A DNA stretch of 6,487 bases from Bacillota bacterium. GTDB lineage: Bacteria; Bacillota; Desulfotomaculia; Desulfotomaculales; Desulfallaceae. The stretch's first letter is position 1; every line of letters begins with the position of its first letter. The translations under genes were made by a program, and so were the position numbers. This document shows, piece after piece, positions 1-6,405 of this stretch. Under the pieces are notes generated by a model. It searched no databases. It worked only from the letters and a program-made list of their open reading frames with translations, and had not been told where the DNA came from. The stretch spans positions 1-6,487 of the forward strand of contig WQUS01000100.1 in NCBI GenBank assembly GCA_009781965.1, given 5' to 3'.

Positions 1-1377
1 CGGGGTCGGGTCGTACTGATAGGTGCGCGCCAGGCCGGGGCTGCGGCGCGGGTCGTGATAGGGAATTTCTATGCCGCCGGCGGTGACTGCATATTCAGAG
101 CCGCGCTGGTAATGTTTAACCGCTGCGTCCACACCGCCATTCAGTACTTTGCCCATCTCCGTATCGGCCTGGCAAATGGCTTCGCTAAGCTTGACGATGG
201 CTGCGGAGTCGCCCCAGTTAAGGGCTATGCCGCCTGTTTCAGCCTGGGTGAACAGTCCGTTGAGGTAGCATTCGATTGCCCAGGCTATTGTGGCGCCGAA
301 GGATATGGTATCGAAGCCGTATTCGTTACACAGAAAGTTGCACCAGTTGATCATTTCCGCGTCGCCGGATTGGAGGCCTGAGCCGAAGGAGACCATGGTT
401 TCATATTCGGGCCGGCCTGTTTCCGGGATGGGGTACTTGCCGTCTTTAATCTCGTAAATAGCGCCGCATCCCAGGGAGCAGCTGTTGCAGGCATATTTCT
501 TCACTTTCCAGCGTTTATCCATCCCCTCCGAGCCAACCGCCTCGATTTCGCTTGCGGTGAGTGCGGAGGGGGCGCCGGCCCAGTTTTTAATACTTGCGTC
601 GCTGGCCAGCACTCCGTTGACATAGGTGCCGCCGGTGCCTTGGTGGTAGAACATCTGATATAAATTATCGGCTAAGGGACCGCTCTTGGCCCATTCGCCT
701 ATTTCTTTATTCAAGGCGAGGATCTCTTCCCGGTGGGCTACTTCCACTTTGCCGCTGCCCCGGCAGACCAGCGCTTTAAAATTCTTGCTACCCATGACCG
801 CACCGGAACCGCCCCGTCCCGCGGCGCGATGGCTGTCGTTCATCACCGCCGCCATGTTTGATTGGCGCTCTCCGGCCGGCCCGATCAGGGCGATGGCGAC
901 TTTGTCGTCGCCGATGGCGTCTTTAATGGCGCGTTCTGTTTCATTGGTTTTTTTACCCCACAACTTAGTGGCGTCGTGAAAAGTCACTTTACCGTCGTCT
1001 ATGAAGACATAGACCGGACTTTCCGCGATCCCTCTGACAAACACCGCGTCGTAACCGCTGCTGCGGAGCATGGGCCCGAAGTTGCCGCCGCTGTTGGCAT
1101 CGTTCCACATGCCGGTGACCGGTGATTTGCAAACGACGGTGTACCGGGCGCTAAGCAAGCAGCCGGTACCGTTAGCCGCTCCGGCAATAAAACCGATGAT
1201 GCTTGCCGGAGCGTTCCAGGGGGTTTGCGCCGGCATTTCGTCATATAAAATTTTTGCCCCCAGTGCCGGACCGCCGACGAAGTTACGCAGGTCCTCCTCT
1301 TTGAAGGTCCGTTCCTCATATTGCTGCGTGCTGAGATCAATTAGCACATATTTGCCGGTGTATCCGTTAATGCTCAT
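1..1377 (-). CDS. Aldehyde:ferredoxin oxidoreductase (tungsten/molybdenum AOR family), C-terminus beyond window
   Basis: Partial gene: 459 residues are visible and the frame is still open at base 1. AOR-family enzymes (usually about 600 residues) interconvert aldehydes and carboxylic acids in the cytoplasm, using ferredoxin and a tungsto- or molybdo-bispterin cofactor. Visible family signatures, in order: the N-terminal pterin-binding fold with VGGPALGAKILYDE (34-47) and KSPVTG (84-89); AGRGGSGAVMGSKNFKAL (186-203); the [4Fe-4S] motif C297-x2-C300-x3-C304; PEYET (323-327); NEYGFDTISFG (351-361), the pterin-contacting segment; and IPYHDPR (438-444), whose H441 lines up with the active-site histidine of Pyrococcus AOR. 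The fourth cluster cysteine would lie beyond the window. The ATG at 1377 is supported by GGAGG at 1386-1390 with an 8-base spacer. It lies 130 bp downstream of the alcohol dehydrogenase gene and is probably the third gene of the operon. Family certain; substrate and metal unknown. Confidence 0.95.
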   Translation of the reverse strand, partial: MSINGYTGKYVLIDLSTQQYEERTFKEEDLRNFVGGPALGAKILYDEMPAQTPWNAPASIIGFIAGAANGTGCLLSARYTVVCKSPVTGMWNDANSGGNFGPMLRSSGYDAVFVRGIAESPVYVFIDDGKVTFHDATKLWGKKTNETERAIKDAIGDDKVAIALIGPAGERQSNMAAVMNDSHRAAGRGGSGAVMGSKNFKALVCRGSGKVEVAHREEILALNKEIGEWAKSGPLADNLYQMFYHQGTGGTYVNGVLASDASIKNWAGAPSALTASEIEAVGSEGMDKRWKVKKYACNSCSLGCGAIYEIKDGKYPIPETGRPEYETMVSFGSGLQSGDAEMINWCNFLCNEYGFDTISFGATIAWAIECYLNGLFTQAETGGIALNWGDSAAIVKLSEAICQADTEMGKVLNGGVDAAVKHYQRGSEYAVTAGGIEIPYHDPRRSPGLARTYQYDPTP

Positions 1378-1424
1378 ATTAAGTACCTCCGCCAAAGTAT
1401 TTTTTGTATTTTCATACGCCTGCA

Positions 1425-1472
1425 ACATTTAGCGCCACATTTAGTTAAACATTTAGTCAGACACTCAGCGCC
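1425..1472. repeat. Four imperfect 12-bp tandem repeats in the gap between dehydrogenase and AOR genes
   Basis: Four consecutive 12-base units lie at 1425-1436, 1437-1448, 1449-1460 and 1461-1472. On the plus strand they read ACATTTAGCGCC, ACATTTAGTTAA, ACATTTAGTCAG and ACACTCAGCGCC. The first eight bases are identical in units 1-3. Units 1 and 4 share the AGCGCC end. The array occupies much of the 130-bp gap 1378-1507 and ends about 35 bp before the AOR ribosome binding site. No clear intrinsic terminator is visible in the gap. A 13-bp palindrome (ATCAAT-G-ATTGAT, 1496-1508) touches the dehydrogenase stop codon. Role unknown: it may be a protein-binding array or replication slippage. Confidence 0.75.
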
Positions 1473-1507
1473 ATTCTGTCAGGCCTAGCATGCTGATCAA
1501 TGATTGA

Positions 1508-2656
1508 TTACTGATAGCTATCGTATGCCGTGCCCAGAATGCTTAATACCTCTTCTTTGGCAATCGGCTCGGGTATGAACACAAAACCGATGTCGCTCAT
1601 CACCAGATCAACAATGCCCAACAGATCGTCTCTGGAAACGCCAAGCTCCTTAAATGACGGAATTTGCACTTTCTTCATCAACTCCCGGCACGCCGCAGCC
1701 ACAGCATTGCCAATTTGCTCCGGACTGTCGCTCTCGCCAAGCTGCAGGCCCATCGACTGTCCAATCAGCTTCACTTTATGGGGTTTGACTTTGGCGCCGT
1801 ACTGCATCGCTACCGGAATGGCCAAAGCGCAGCCTGTCCCATGAGGCAAATGGAATCTTACCCCGACGGAGTGCGCTATCGCGTGGCCCAGGTTCACCAT
1901 GGCGTCATTAAAGGCGATGCCGGCCAGGTTGCTGGCTAAAAGCATGTCGGCTCTGGCGGCCAAATCGTTGCCGTTGGCAAAAGCTTTCGGCAGCGCCCTG
2001 GTGATCAGGCTAATTGCCTCAAGGGCCAATAAGTCGGCTTTGGGGTTCTCGGTTTTTGAAGTCATTGACTCGGCCGCATGAGTAAAGGCGTCCATGCCGG
2101 TAAAGGCGGTGACGTTTGGCGGTGCGGTGGCAGTCATCAGCGGATCCAATAAGGCCAATGAACCAGGCGAAAATACAGCCGGACCTTTTTCTCCGGTCTG
2201 TGAATTTTTCAAAACCCCGAAAACGGTCACTTCGCTGCCGGTTCCGGCAGTAGTTGGCACACAAATAAGCGGATAACCGGGCTTTTGCGGCGGCTGCCCA
2301 AAATATTGGGTGATCGGCCCCGGGTTATTAAATAACATATTTACCCCTTTTGCCGTATCCAGCGAACTGCCGCCGCCGATGCCGATCACTCCGTTTACTT
2401 GCGCCTCTTGAGCCATCTTTGCCGCTTCATGTACCACATCACTGGGGGCATCCGCCTGGCATTGCGTATATTCGACCACGCCAACGCCGGCCTCCTGCAA
2501 ACTCTTGATGCAAGTCTGATAGCCCACACCCTTGATAATAAACTCGTCGGTTACGACAATGGCCTTGCTGATACCCAGATTCTTAGCCTCGTTGCCCAAC
2601 TCGTTGCTCGTCCCTTCACCAAATATTACGGGACATACTTGCGAATACCTGACCAT
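1508..2656 (-). CDS. Iron-containing alcohol dehydrogenase (group III, probably NAD-linked)
   Basis: Complete enzyme of 382 residues, or 384 if the upstream ATG at 2662 is used; numbering here follows the 384-residue form. The family interconverts alcohols and aldehydes or ketones with NAD(P) in the cytoplasm. The N-terminal Rossmann-like half carries IGIGGGSSLDTAK (93-105) and PTTAGTGSE (136-144). The C-terminal helical half carries the metal ligands D191 and H195 (MDAFTHAAES), H260 and H274 (GHAIAHSVGVRFHLPHG), matching D196/H200/H263/H277 of E. coli FucO. D39 after the first beta strand (VVTDE) matches the FucO aspartate that disfavours NADP, so NAD(H) is inferred. The start at 2656 is preferred because of its ribosome site. 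It follows the transporter gene by 70 bp and precedes AOR, so it probably handles the same aldehyde. Exact substrate not assignable; resemblance is to 1,3-propanediol/butanol-type dehydrogenases. Confidence 0.95.
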   Translation of the reverse strand: MVRYSQVCPVIFGEGTSNELGNEAKNLGISKAIVVTDEFIIKGVGYQTCIKSLQEAGVGVVEYTQCQADAPSDVVHEAAKMAQEAQVNGVIGIGGGSSLDTAKGVNMLFNNPGPITQYFGQPPQKPGYPLICVPTTAGTGSEVTVFGVLKNSQTGEKGPAVFSPGSLALLDPLMTATAPPNVTAFTGMDAFTHAAESMTSKTENPKADLLALEAISLITRALPKAFANGNDLAARADMLLASNLAGIAFNDAMVNLGHAIAHSVGVRFHLPHGTGCALAIPVAMQYGAKVKPHKVKLIGQSMGLQLGESDSPEQIGNAVAAACRELMKKVQIPSFKELGVSRDDLLGIVDLVMSDIGFVFIPEPIAKEEVLSILGTAYDSYQ

Positions 2657-2664
2657 TTTCATCT

Positions 2665-2670
2665 CTCCTT
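2665..2670 (-). promoter_or_regulatory. Ribosome binding site that decides the dehydrogenase start
   Basis: Minus-strand AAGGAG. It is only 2 bases from the ATG at 2662 but 8 bases from the in-frame ATG at 2656 (the frame begins Met-Lys-Met). The transporter and AOR genes in this window both use an 8-base spacer, so Met3 (2656) is the likelier initiator. Confidence 0.7.
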
Positions 2671-2726
2671 CAGTTGTATATTTTTACTGCAGTTTTAAAT
2701 TTTTTCTGCACGATAAGGAATAACTG

Positions 2727-3971
2727 TTACGCCGCTTGTGACGGTACTTTTTCTATTTTTTGCCTCTTATTGAGGTCTTTAAAGAACAGGCTGAGAATCG
2801 CGCCGAGGATCATCGCAAAACCGCCTACTATCACCACAGTGGGATAACCGTATCCGGCGGCGACTACTCCGGCAATCGCGGGCCATACGGACCCGCCGAG
2901 TATTTCGCCAAAACCGCAGACCAGACCGCTGGCTGTGCCCATCATATAGTTAGGCAGCTTGTCGCCCGGGATGATCCCCTGAAAGAATGGGAACAACGCT
3001 CCGGGTATTGAGCCGAAAAGCGCGTACATAACCACTGCCGCAAAAGACTTAGGAGCGCCAAACATGACAAAGGGTACCGCCGCGCTAATCAGAAAGAACA
3101 AAACAATCGTGGCTTTGCGGCCAATCCAGTCAGATATTTTCGGCACCATGACATTCCAAATCAGATACCATATCCCCATGGCGCCAACCACAAAGCCCGC
3201 GCTTGACAGATCCCGTCCGGCGGACACAGTGAAAAACAGCGTCGAATAGAGCATCATGGTCCAGTATCCGCACAGAGTAATCGTACCGACAACAAAACAA
3301 AGAATCATATTGCGATCCGAGAACAGCCTTCTCAGTACTTCCCCTCTCGTTACGTGCGGTTCATCTTCCGGTTGAATCTGCTGCTCCCGCAGCACTTTCA
3401 TCAAAATAACGCACATCACGGTAGAAATCAAACCAGCTACGATGAAAGAGAGACGCCAATTGCTGCGGACCGCAATCTGCGTAACAATGATGGGGCCGAG
3501 GAAAACCGCAATCGTTCCTACCCCGCAGCTGATGATGCCGGTGTTAAGCGCCACTTTTTCCTTGGTGGATATTTTAAACATCATCGCAAAGATCAGCGGG
3601 ACAATCGGGCCTTCACAGAATCCGACCAGCGCTCTGGTCACCAGAAGCTGCCAGGTGTTTTGGGTCACGGCGCCGAGCATGGCAAATATACCCGCGCCAA
3701 GGCACAGTAAGATGAGCCACTTTTTACGTTTACCCGTCCCTTCAAAAACAGTGGTTAAAAATATCGCGGATAGTGCATAGCAACCTGTCGTAAAGGTATT
3801 AATCAGACCGAACTGCTGGTCGGTGATCCCCAGATCGGGCATGATCATCGGCGCCAGGTACGCCATTACCAGCCGGTCCAGGAAAACGGTGCCCCACATA
3901 AAGAAAAAACAAATTAAAATACCAAGTTCATACGTTCCCCAGCCAAAAATTTTCTTTTCCGTGCTTGTCAT
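2727..3971 (-). CDS. Major facilitator superfamily (MFS) transporter, probably organic-anion type
   Basis: Complete 414-residue inner-membrane permease with about twelve predicted helices, roughly at 14-35, 53-75, 83-102, 107-133, 143-165, 172-193, 221-246, 257-278, 286-303, 309-333, 342-372 and 377-397. A charged central loop lies at 194-220 and the N- and C-terminal tails are hydrophilic. MFS marks: DRLVMAYLAP in helix 1 (32-41), RALVGFCEGPIVP in helix 4 (113-125), a degenerate motif A (EGTGKRKK, 77-84) in the first half, and a canonical SDWIGRK (280-286) between helices 8 and 9. The helix 1 and 4 patterns resemble the anion:cation symporter branch (sugar-acid and carboxylate carriers), so a carboxylate or small polar substrate is inferred. 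The start is supported by AAAGGAGC (3980-3987), with an 8-base gap to the ATG. It is the first gene after the sigma-54 promoter and probably imports the inducer/substrate or exports a product. Confidence 0.92.
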   Translation of the reverse strand: MTSTEKKIFGWGTYELGILICFFFMWGTVFLDRLVMAYLAPMIMPDLGITDQQFGLINTFTTGCYALSAIFLTTVFEGTGKRKKWLILLCLGAGIFAMLGAVTQNTWQLLVTRALVGFCEGPIVPLIFAMMFKISTKEKVALNTGIISCGVGTIAVFLGPIIVTQIAVRSNWRLSFIVAGLISTVMCVILMKVLREQQIQPEDEPHVTRGEVLRRLFSDRNMILCFVVGTITLCGYWTMMLYSTLFFTVSAGRDLSSAGFVVGAMGIWYLIWNVMVPKISDWIGRKATIVLFFLISAAVPFVMFGAPKSFAAVVMYALFGSIPGALFPFFQGIIPGDKLPNYMMGTASGLVCGFGEILGGSVWPAIAGVVAAGYGYPTVVIVGGFAMILGAILSLFFKDLNKRQKIEKVPSQAA

Positions 3972-4048
3972 TAAATTCGCTCCTTTACTTTAGTTTTCAG
4001 CTGCTCCTTTCCATAAATTTTTTGCCTTTATTCAGAAAGTTCGGCTTT
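3972..4048 (-). other. Predicted mRNA leader of the operon with duplicated Shine-Dalgarno and a 5-codon upstream ORF
   Basis: This is the transcribed leader inferred from the -24/-12 promoter (about 77 nt). AAAGGAGC occurs twice, at 4003-4010 and 3980-3987; the second serves the transporter. The first lies inside a tiny ATG frame (4014-3997) encoding Met-Glu-Arg-Ser-Ser and stop, ending 25 bases before the transporter ATG. AAAGG occurs a few bases upstream of this ATG (minus-strand AAAGGCAAAAAATTT-ATG). Whether the mini-frame is translated is unknown. Confidence 0.3.
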
Positions 4049-4058
4049 TTACTGCTAA

Positions 4059-4074
4059 AGCAAGGACTGTGCCA
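4059..4074 (-). promoter_or_regulatory. Sigma-54 (-24/-12) promoter
   Basis: The minus strand reads TGGCACAGTCCTTGCT, a full match to the TGGCACR-N4-TTGCW consensus. The invariant GG (4073-4072) and GC (4061-4060) have the required 12-base offset. Predicted transcription start is near 4048, giving a roughly 77-nt leader to the transporter ATG. The adjacent gene encodes a GAFTGA-containing activator, the partner such promoters need. No comparable promoter was found in the two downstream gaps, so transporter, dehydrogenase and AOR are probably one transcript. Confidence 0.92.
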
Positions 4075-4129
4075 AAGAAAAAGCTGCATAACCACCGGCT
4101 TTTGGGGACTCATATCAGCTTTAATCATT

Positions 4130-4154
4130 TGTTACATTCATGTAGCATGTTACA
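4130..4154. promoter_or_regulatory. Probable upstream activator sequence for the sigma-54 regulator
   Basis: Two overlapping dyads. TGTTACAT-TC-ATGTAGCA (4130-4147) has 8-base arms with a single mismatched pair. TGTAGCATGTTACA (4141-4154) is a 14-base palindrome broken at one pair (G/T). Both use the half-site TGTTACA/TGTARCA. Relative to the predicted start at about 4048 the site spans -82 to -106, the usual place for bacterial enhancer-binding proteins. The cognate protein is inferred to be the adjacent Fis-HTH activator. Confidence 0.7.
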
Positions 4155-4163
4155 TCTGCCCTA

Positions 4164-4198
4164 ACTCGATGTTCGAAGTTCGAGGTTCGAGGTTCGAG
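4164..4198. repeat. Tandem GTTCGAG heptamer repeat
   Basis: GTTCGAA (4171-4177) is followed by three exact GTTCGAG units (4178-4184, 4185-4191, 4192-4198). A weak preceding unit, ACTCGAT (4164-4170), matches at four of seven positions. The run lies just upstream of the putative activator site. It has no coding role and resembles a low-complexity dispersed microrepeat. Function unknown. Confidence 0.85.
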
Positions 4199-4229
4199 GC
4201 TATGCAATGGTGTTGATCCGCAACGATCA

Positions 4230-4320
4230 GGCACGCAAAACCGTTAGTCGTAAGCGATTTCTCGGCGAGCATGAGCGCATGGTTAACGGTTTGGCGTGCC
4301 GCTCGATGCTCAATAGTAAC
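4230..4320 (-). repeat. Hairpin-forming dispersed repeat, copy A
   Basis: A long inverted repeat: arms 4284-4300 and 4230-4246 pair at 16 of 17 positions around a 37-base loop. Read on the minus strand, the segment 4320-4249 aligns with 6406-6479 on the plus strand. The shared blocks are GTTACT, GCATCGAGC, TTAACC, TGCGCTCAT and CGAGAAATCGCTTACG. From TTAACC onward 34 of 38 bases match without gaps. A weaker match (ATTGTAACTG, 4349-4340) may extend the element. It lies 64 bp past the regulator stop codon. The hairpin has no T-tract after it, so it is not a standard terminator. Confidence 0.8.
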
Positions 4321-4369
4321 ATGCGGCTATTGCTCTGCTCAGTTACAATGGATAGGACATTCTGCCCGT

Positions 4370-4388
4370 TGTTACACCGGCTGTTACA
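4370..4388. promoter_or_regulatory. Directly repeated TGTTACA half-sites overlapping the regulator stop
   Basis: TGTTACACC occurs at 4370-4378 and again at 4382-4390, so the TGTTACA cores repeat with a 12-base period. The heptamer is the same as in the putative activator site at 4130-4154. This pair lies about 320-340 bp upstream of the predicted operon start and overlaps the last codons of the regulator. It could be an auxiliary site or coincidence. Confidence 0.35.
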
Positions 4389-6336
4389 CCATGATGCCAT
4401 ATTGTTTAATCTTCCGGTAAACTGTAATCCTCGATACTTGCAGCTGCCGGGCGGCAAGGGTCACATTGCCGGAGCATTCCAGCAGCGCTTGTTTGACTGA
4501 TTCCGAAGTCAGATTTTTCGCAGCCGTTAATTTTTCCTCCCCGGCACGGCAGCCGGCAGCTTCCCGCCGCTGGCCCGGAAGAGGTAAATCAGCGGCGGTA
4601 ATATTGAAGCCGTCCTTCAGAATAGCGGCGCCTTCGATGATATTCTTTAGTTCCCTTACGTTGCCCGGCCAGGCATAGCCGGTTAACTTTTTAATGGCGC
4701 CGGAAGATAACTGGTACCTGTCGTCAAGCTGCCGCAAAAAGTGTTTGGCCAATAAGGGAATATCCCCGGGCCTTTCCCGTAATGGCGGGACAATAATTTC
4801 AATCCCATTGATGCGATAATAAAGATCCTGCCGGAAACGGCCCAACGCCACCTCCTGCAGCAAATTTTTATTGGTCGCGCAAATCACCCTTACATCGACG
4901 GGCAATGCTTTGTGGGAACCCACCCTGGTCACCGTACCTTCTTCCAATACCCTTAACAAATAGGCCTGCAGCTCCAGGGGCATGTCCCCTATTTCGTCCA
5001 GAAACAAAGTGCCCCCCCGGGCAGCCTCAAATTTGCCGATGCGGCCGCCTTTTTTCGCGCCGGTAAACGCGCCCTCGGCATAGCCAAATAGTTCCGTGCC
5101 AATTAATTCCTTGGGCAAAGCGCCGCAGTTCACCGACAAAAACGTCTGGTCCTGACGGCGGCTGTGATTGTGCATGGCCTGGGCCAGTATTTCTTTGCCC
5201 GTACCAGTTTCGCCGCTAATCAGGATGGTTGATTCCACCCGGGACGCTTTTTCGGCTCGCCGCACCATCTTAAGCAGCGCCTGGCTTTCTCCAATCAGCG
5301 AAGCAAAATTATAACGTGCGCCGGAAGAAACAACCGAGTGCGTGTGCCGGTTAACGCCGGAGTACTCCGGTTGAAAAAAGGCGATGCCCCCAATCGTATA
5401 TTGGCCAAGAGCCCAAGGCATTACGGTCATCATCTGGCGCTGTCCCGTACTGCGGCAGTTCACCGCAAATGATTGGTTAACCAGGTCTGAAAACAATGAT
5501 TGCTTGCCGGGAAGCTCAAAAGCAGCCTCCATTCTGTCGCCAAGCTTAACGCCAAGCATTTTTTGCGCCAGCTGGTTGATTCTACAAATTTGGCCGTCAA
5601 AATTGTAGATAATCGCCGGCTGGCCCGCCTTTTCAAACAAAAGGTTTAACAGAACCGCTGATTCCTCTTGTAAACGGCCTCGCAAGGCCTTTTCTATTTT
5701 CCCGGCTTCACTGATCGCCCAATTCAAATTGTGGGCGGGAATAATATGTTTAGGGGCGGTTATGGTCAGCACCCCCAGGATAACCCCGGAGATAAGCTCC
5801 CTGATTGGCGCGGACAAACAGTTTTGATTGTGCGCTACCGCGCAGTAATGCTCAGCCGCAAAAACCTGTACCGCTTTCCCCATGGCCAAAGCCGTGCCTA
5901 TGCCGTTTGTGCCGAATGCCTGCTCACTCCAGTTAGCGCCGGGAACATAATTATCGTCCCTGAACCGGTCAAGCATTTTGTGGCCGGACCGGCAATCCAG
6001 GATAATCCCTTTTTCATTGCCAAAGGTGACGGCAATATTATCGCCGGGAAATGTTTTAACAATATTATTCAGGTAAGGGTTCATCGCCTCAAATATTGCC
6101 TGTCGTTTCTCTTTCTCGATTAAAATTTGGTTATCGTCCAATTCCAAAGGGGCCTTGCGCAAATTAAACGAAACGCCTTTTTCTTTGGACCTTTGCCAGG
6201 ACTCCAGGATCGGAAAACGCGGCAGCTGGGGATAACTGTCGCCATCCATGAAATGCTGCCAGGCCTGCTCAAGTTTACGCAAAACCGTATGATAATCCGC
6301 AACGGATATAACCGCGATTTCGCTTTGTTCAAGCAT
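4384..6336 (-). CDS. Sigma-54-dependent transcriptional activator, AcoR type (GAF-PAS-AAA+-Fis HTH)
   Basis: Complete 650-residue cytoplasmic DNA-binding regulator that remodels sigma-54 RNA polymerase by ATP hydrolysis. Order: an N-terminal AcoR-like segment with ESWQRSKEKGV (45-55); a GAF sensor, roughly 85-195, with the family stretch FGTNGIGTAL (141-150); a PAS-like domain, about 230-325; and an AAA+ domain, about 345-570. The AAA+ domain has Walker A GETGTGKE (375-382), the sigma-54 contact loop GAFTGA (422-427), Walker B TLFLDEIGD (443-451), the arginine-finger region RFRQDLYYRIN (500-510) and sensor II PGNVREL (557-563). A Fis-type HTH (about 613-645) closes the protein. There is no receiver domain, so a small ligand bound by the GAF or PAS domain is the likely signal. 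The ATG at 6336 has GGAGG (6344-6348) seven bases upstream. It reads toward the transporter operon, whose promoter needs such a protein. No inactivating change is seen. Confidence 0.96.
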   Translation of the reverse strand: MLEQSEIAVISVADYHTVLRKLEQAWQHFMDGDSYPQLPRFPILESWQRSKEKGVSFNLRKAPLELDDNQILIEKEKRQAIFEAMNPYLNNIVKTFPGDNIAVTFGNEKGIILDCRSGHKMLDRFRDDNYVPGANWSEQAFGTNGIGTALAMGKAVQVFAAEHYCAVAHNQNCLSAPIRELISGVILGVLTITAPKHIIPAHNLNWAISEAGKIEKALRGRLQEESAVLLNLLFEKAGQPAIIYNFDGQICRINQLAQKMLGVKLGDRMEAAFELPGKQSLFSDLVNQSFAVNCRSTGQRQMMTVMPWALGQYTIGGIAFFQPEYSGVNRHTHSVVSSGARYNFASLIGESQALLKMVRRAEKASRVESTILISGETGTGKEILAQAMHNHSRRQDQTFLSVNCGALPKELIGTELFGYAEGAFTGAKKGGRIGKFEAARGGTLFLDEIGDMPLELQAYLLRVLEEGTVTRVGSHKALPVDVRVICATNKNLLQEVALGRFRQDLYYRINGIEIIVPPLRERPGDIPLLAKHFLRQLDDRYQLSSGAIKKLTGYAWPGNVRELKNIIEGAAILKDGFNITAADLPLPGQRREAAGCRAGEEKLTAAKNLTSESVKQALLECSGNVTLAARQLQVSRITVYRKIKQYGIMV

Positions 6337-6405
6337 AGCGTCACCTCCGTCAAATCATCCGTAAAAACGTTCCGCAGCAGTTTTTAAAATTGTTACTGGT
6401 CACAC

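Noticed and set aside
55..381. Plus-strand open frame of 108 codons
   Set aside because: It lies wholly antisense to well-conserved AOR codons, has no convincing ribosome site and shows no recognisable domain. The same holds for the other frames opposite the dehydrogenase, transporter and regulator.
1421..1437. Second sigma-54-like site before AOR, minus-strand TGGCGC-TAAATG-TTGCA
   Set aside because: The GG-to-GC offset is 13 rather than the strictly required 12, and the match falls within the 12-bp tandem repeat. It is probably chance, so AOR was not given its own -24/-12 promoter.
4171..4198. GTTCGAA/GTTCGAG resembles the T-arm of a tRNA
   Set aside because: No acceptor, D-arm or anticodon stem surrounds it, and the motif is simply repeated in tandem.
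4130..4198. CRISPR-like array
   Set aside because: The units are 7 bases long, contiguous and without unique spacers. The neighbouring TGTTACA copies are transcription-factor-type half-sites.
4230..4300. Long hairpin downstream of the regulator as an intrinsic terminator
   Set aside because: The loop is 37 bases and no T-tract follows the descending arm on the minus strand. The sequence is shared with a second copy upstream of the regulator, which fits a repeat element better.
4207..4500. Plus-strand open frame of 97 codons in the control region
   Set aside because: It runs across the hairpin repeat, the half-sites and the antisense of the regulator HTH. Its composition is explained by those elements, and no family resemblance is visible.
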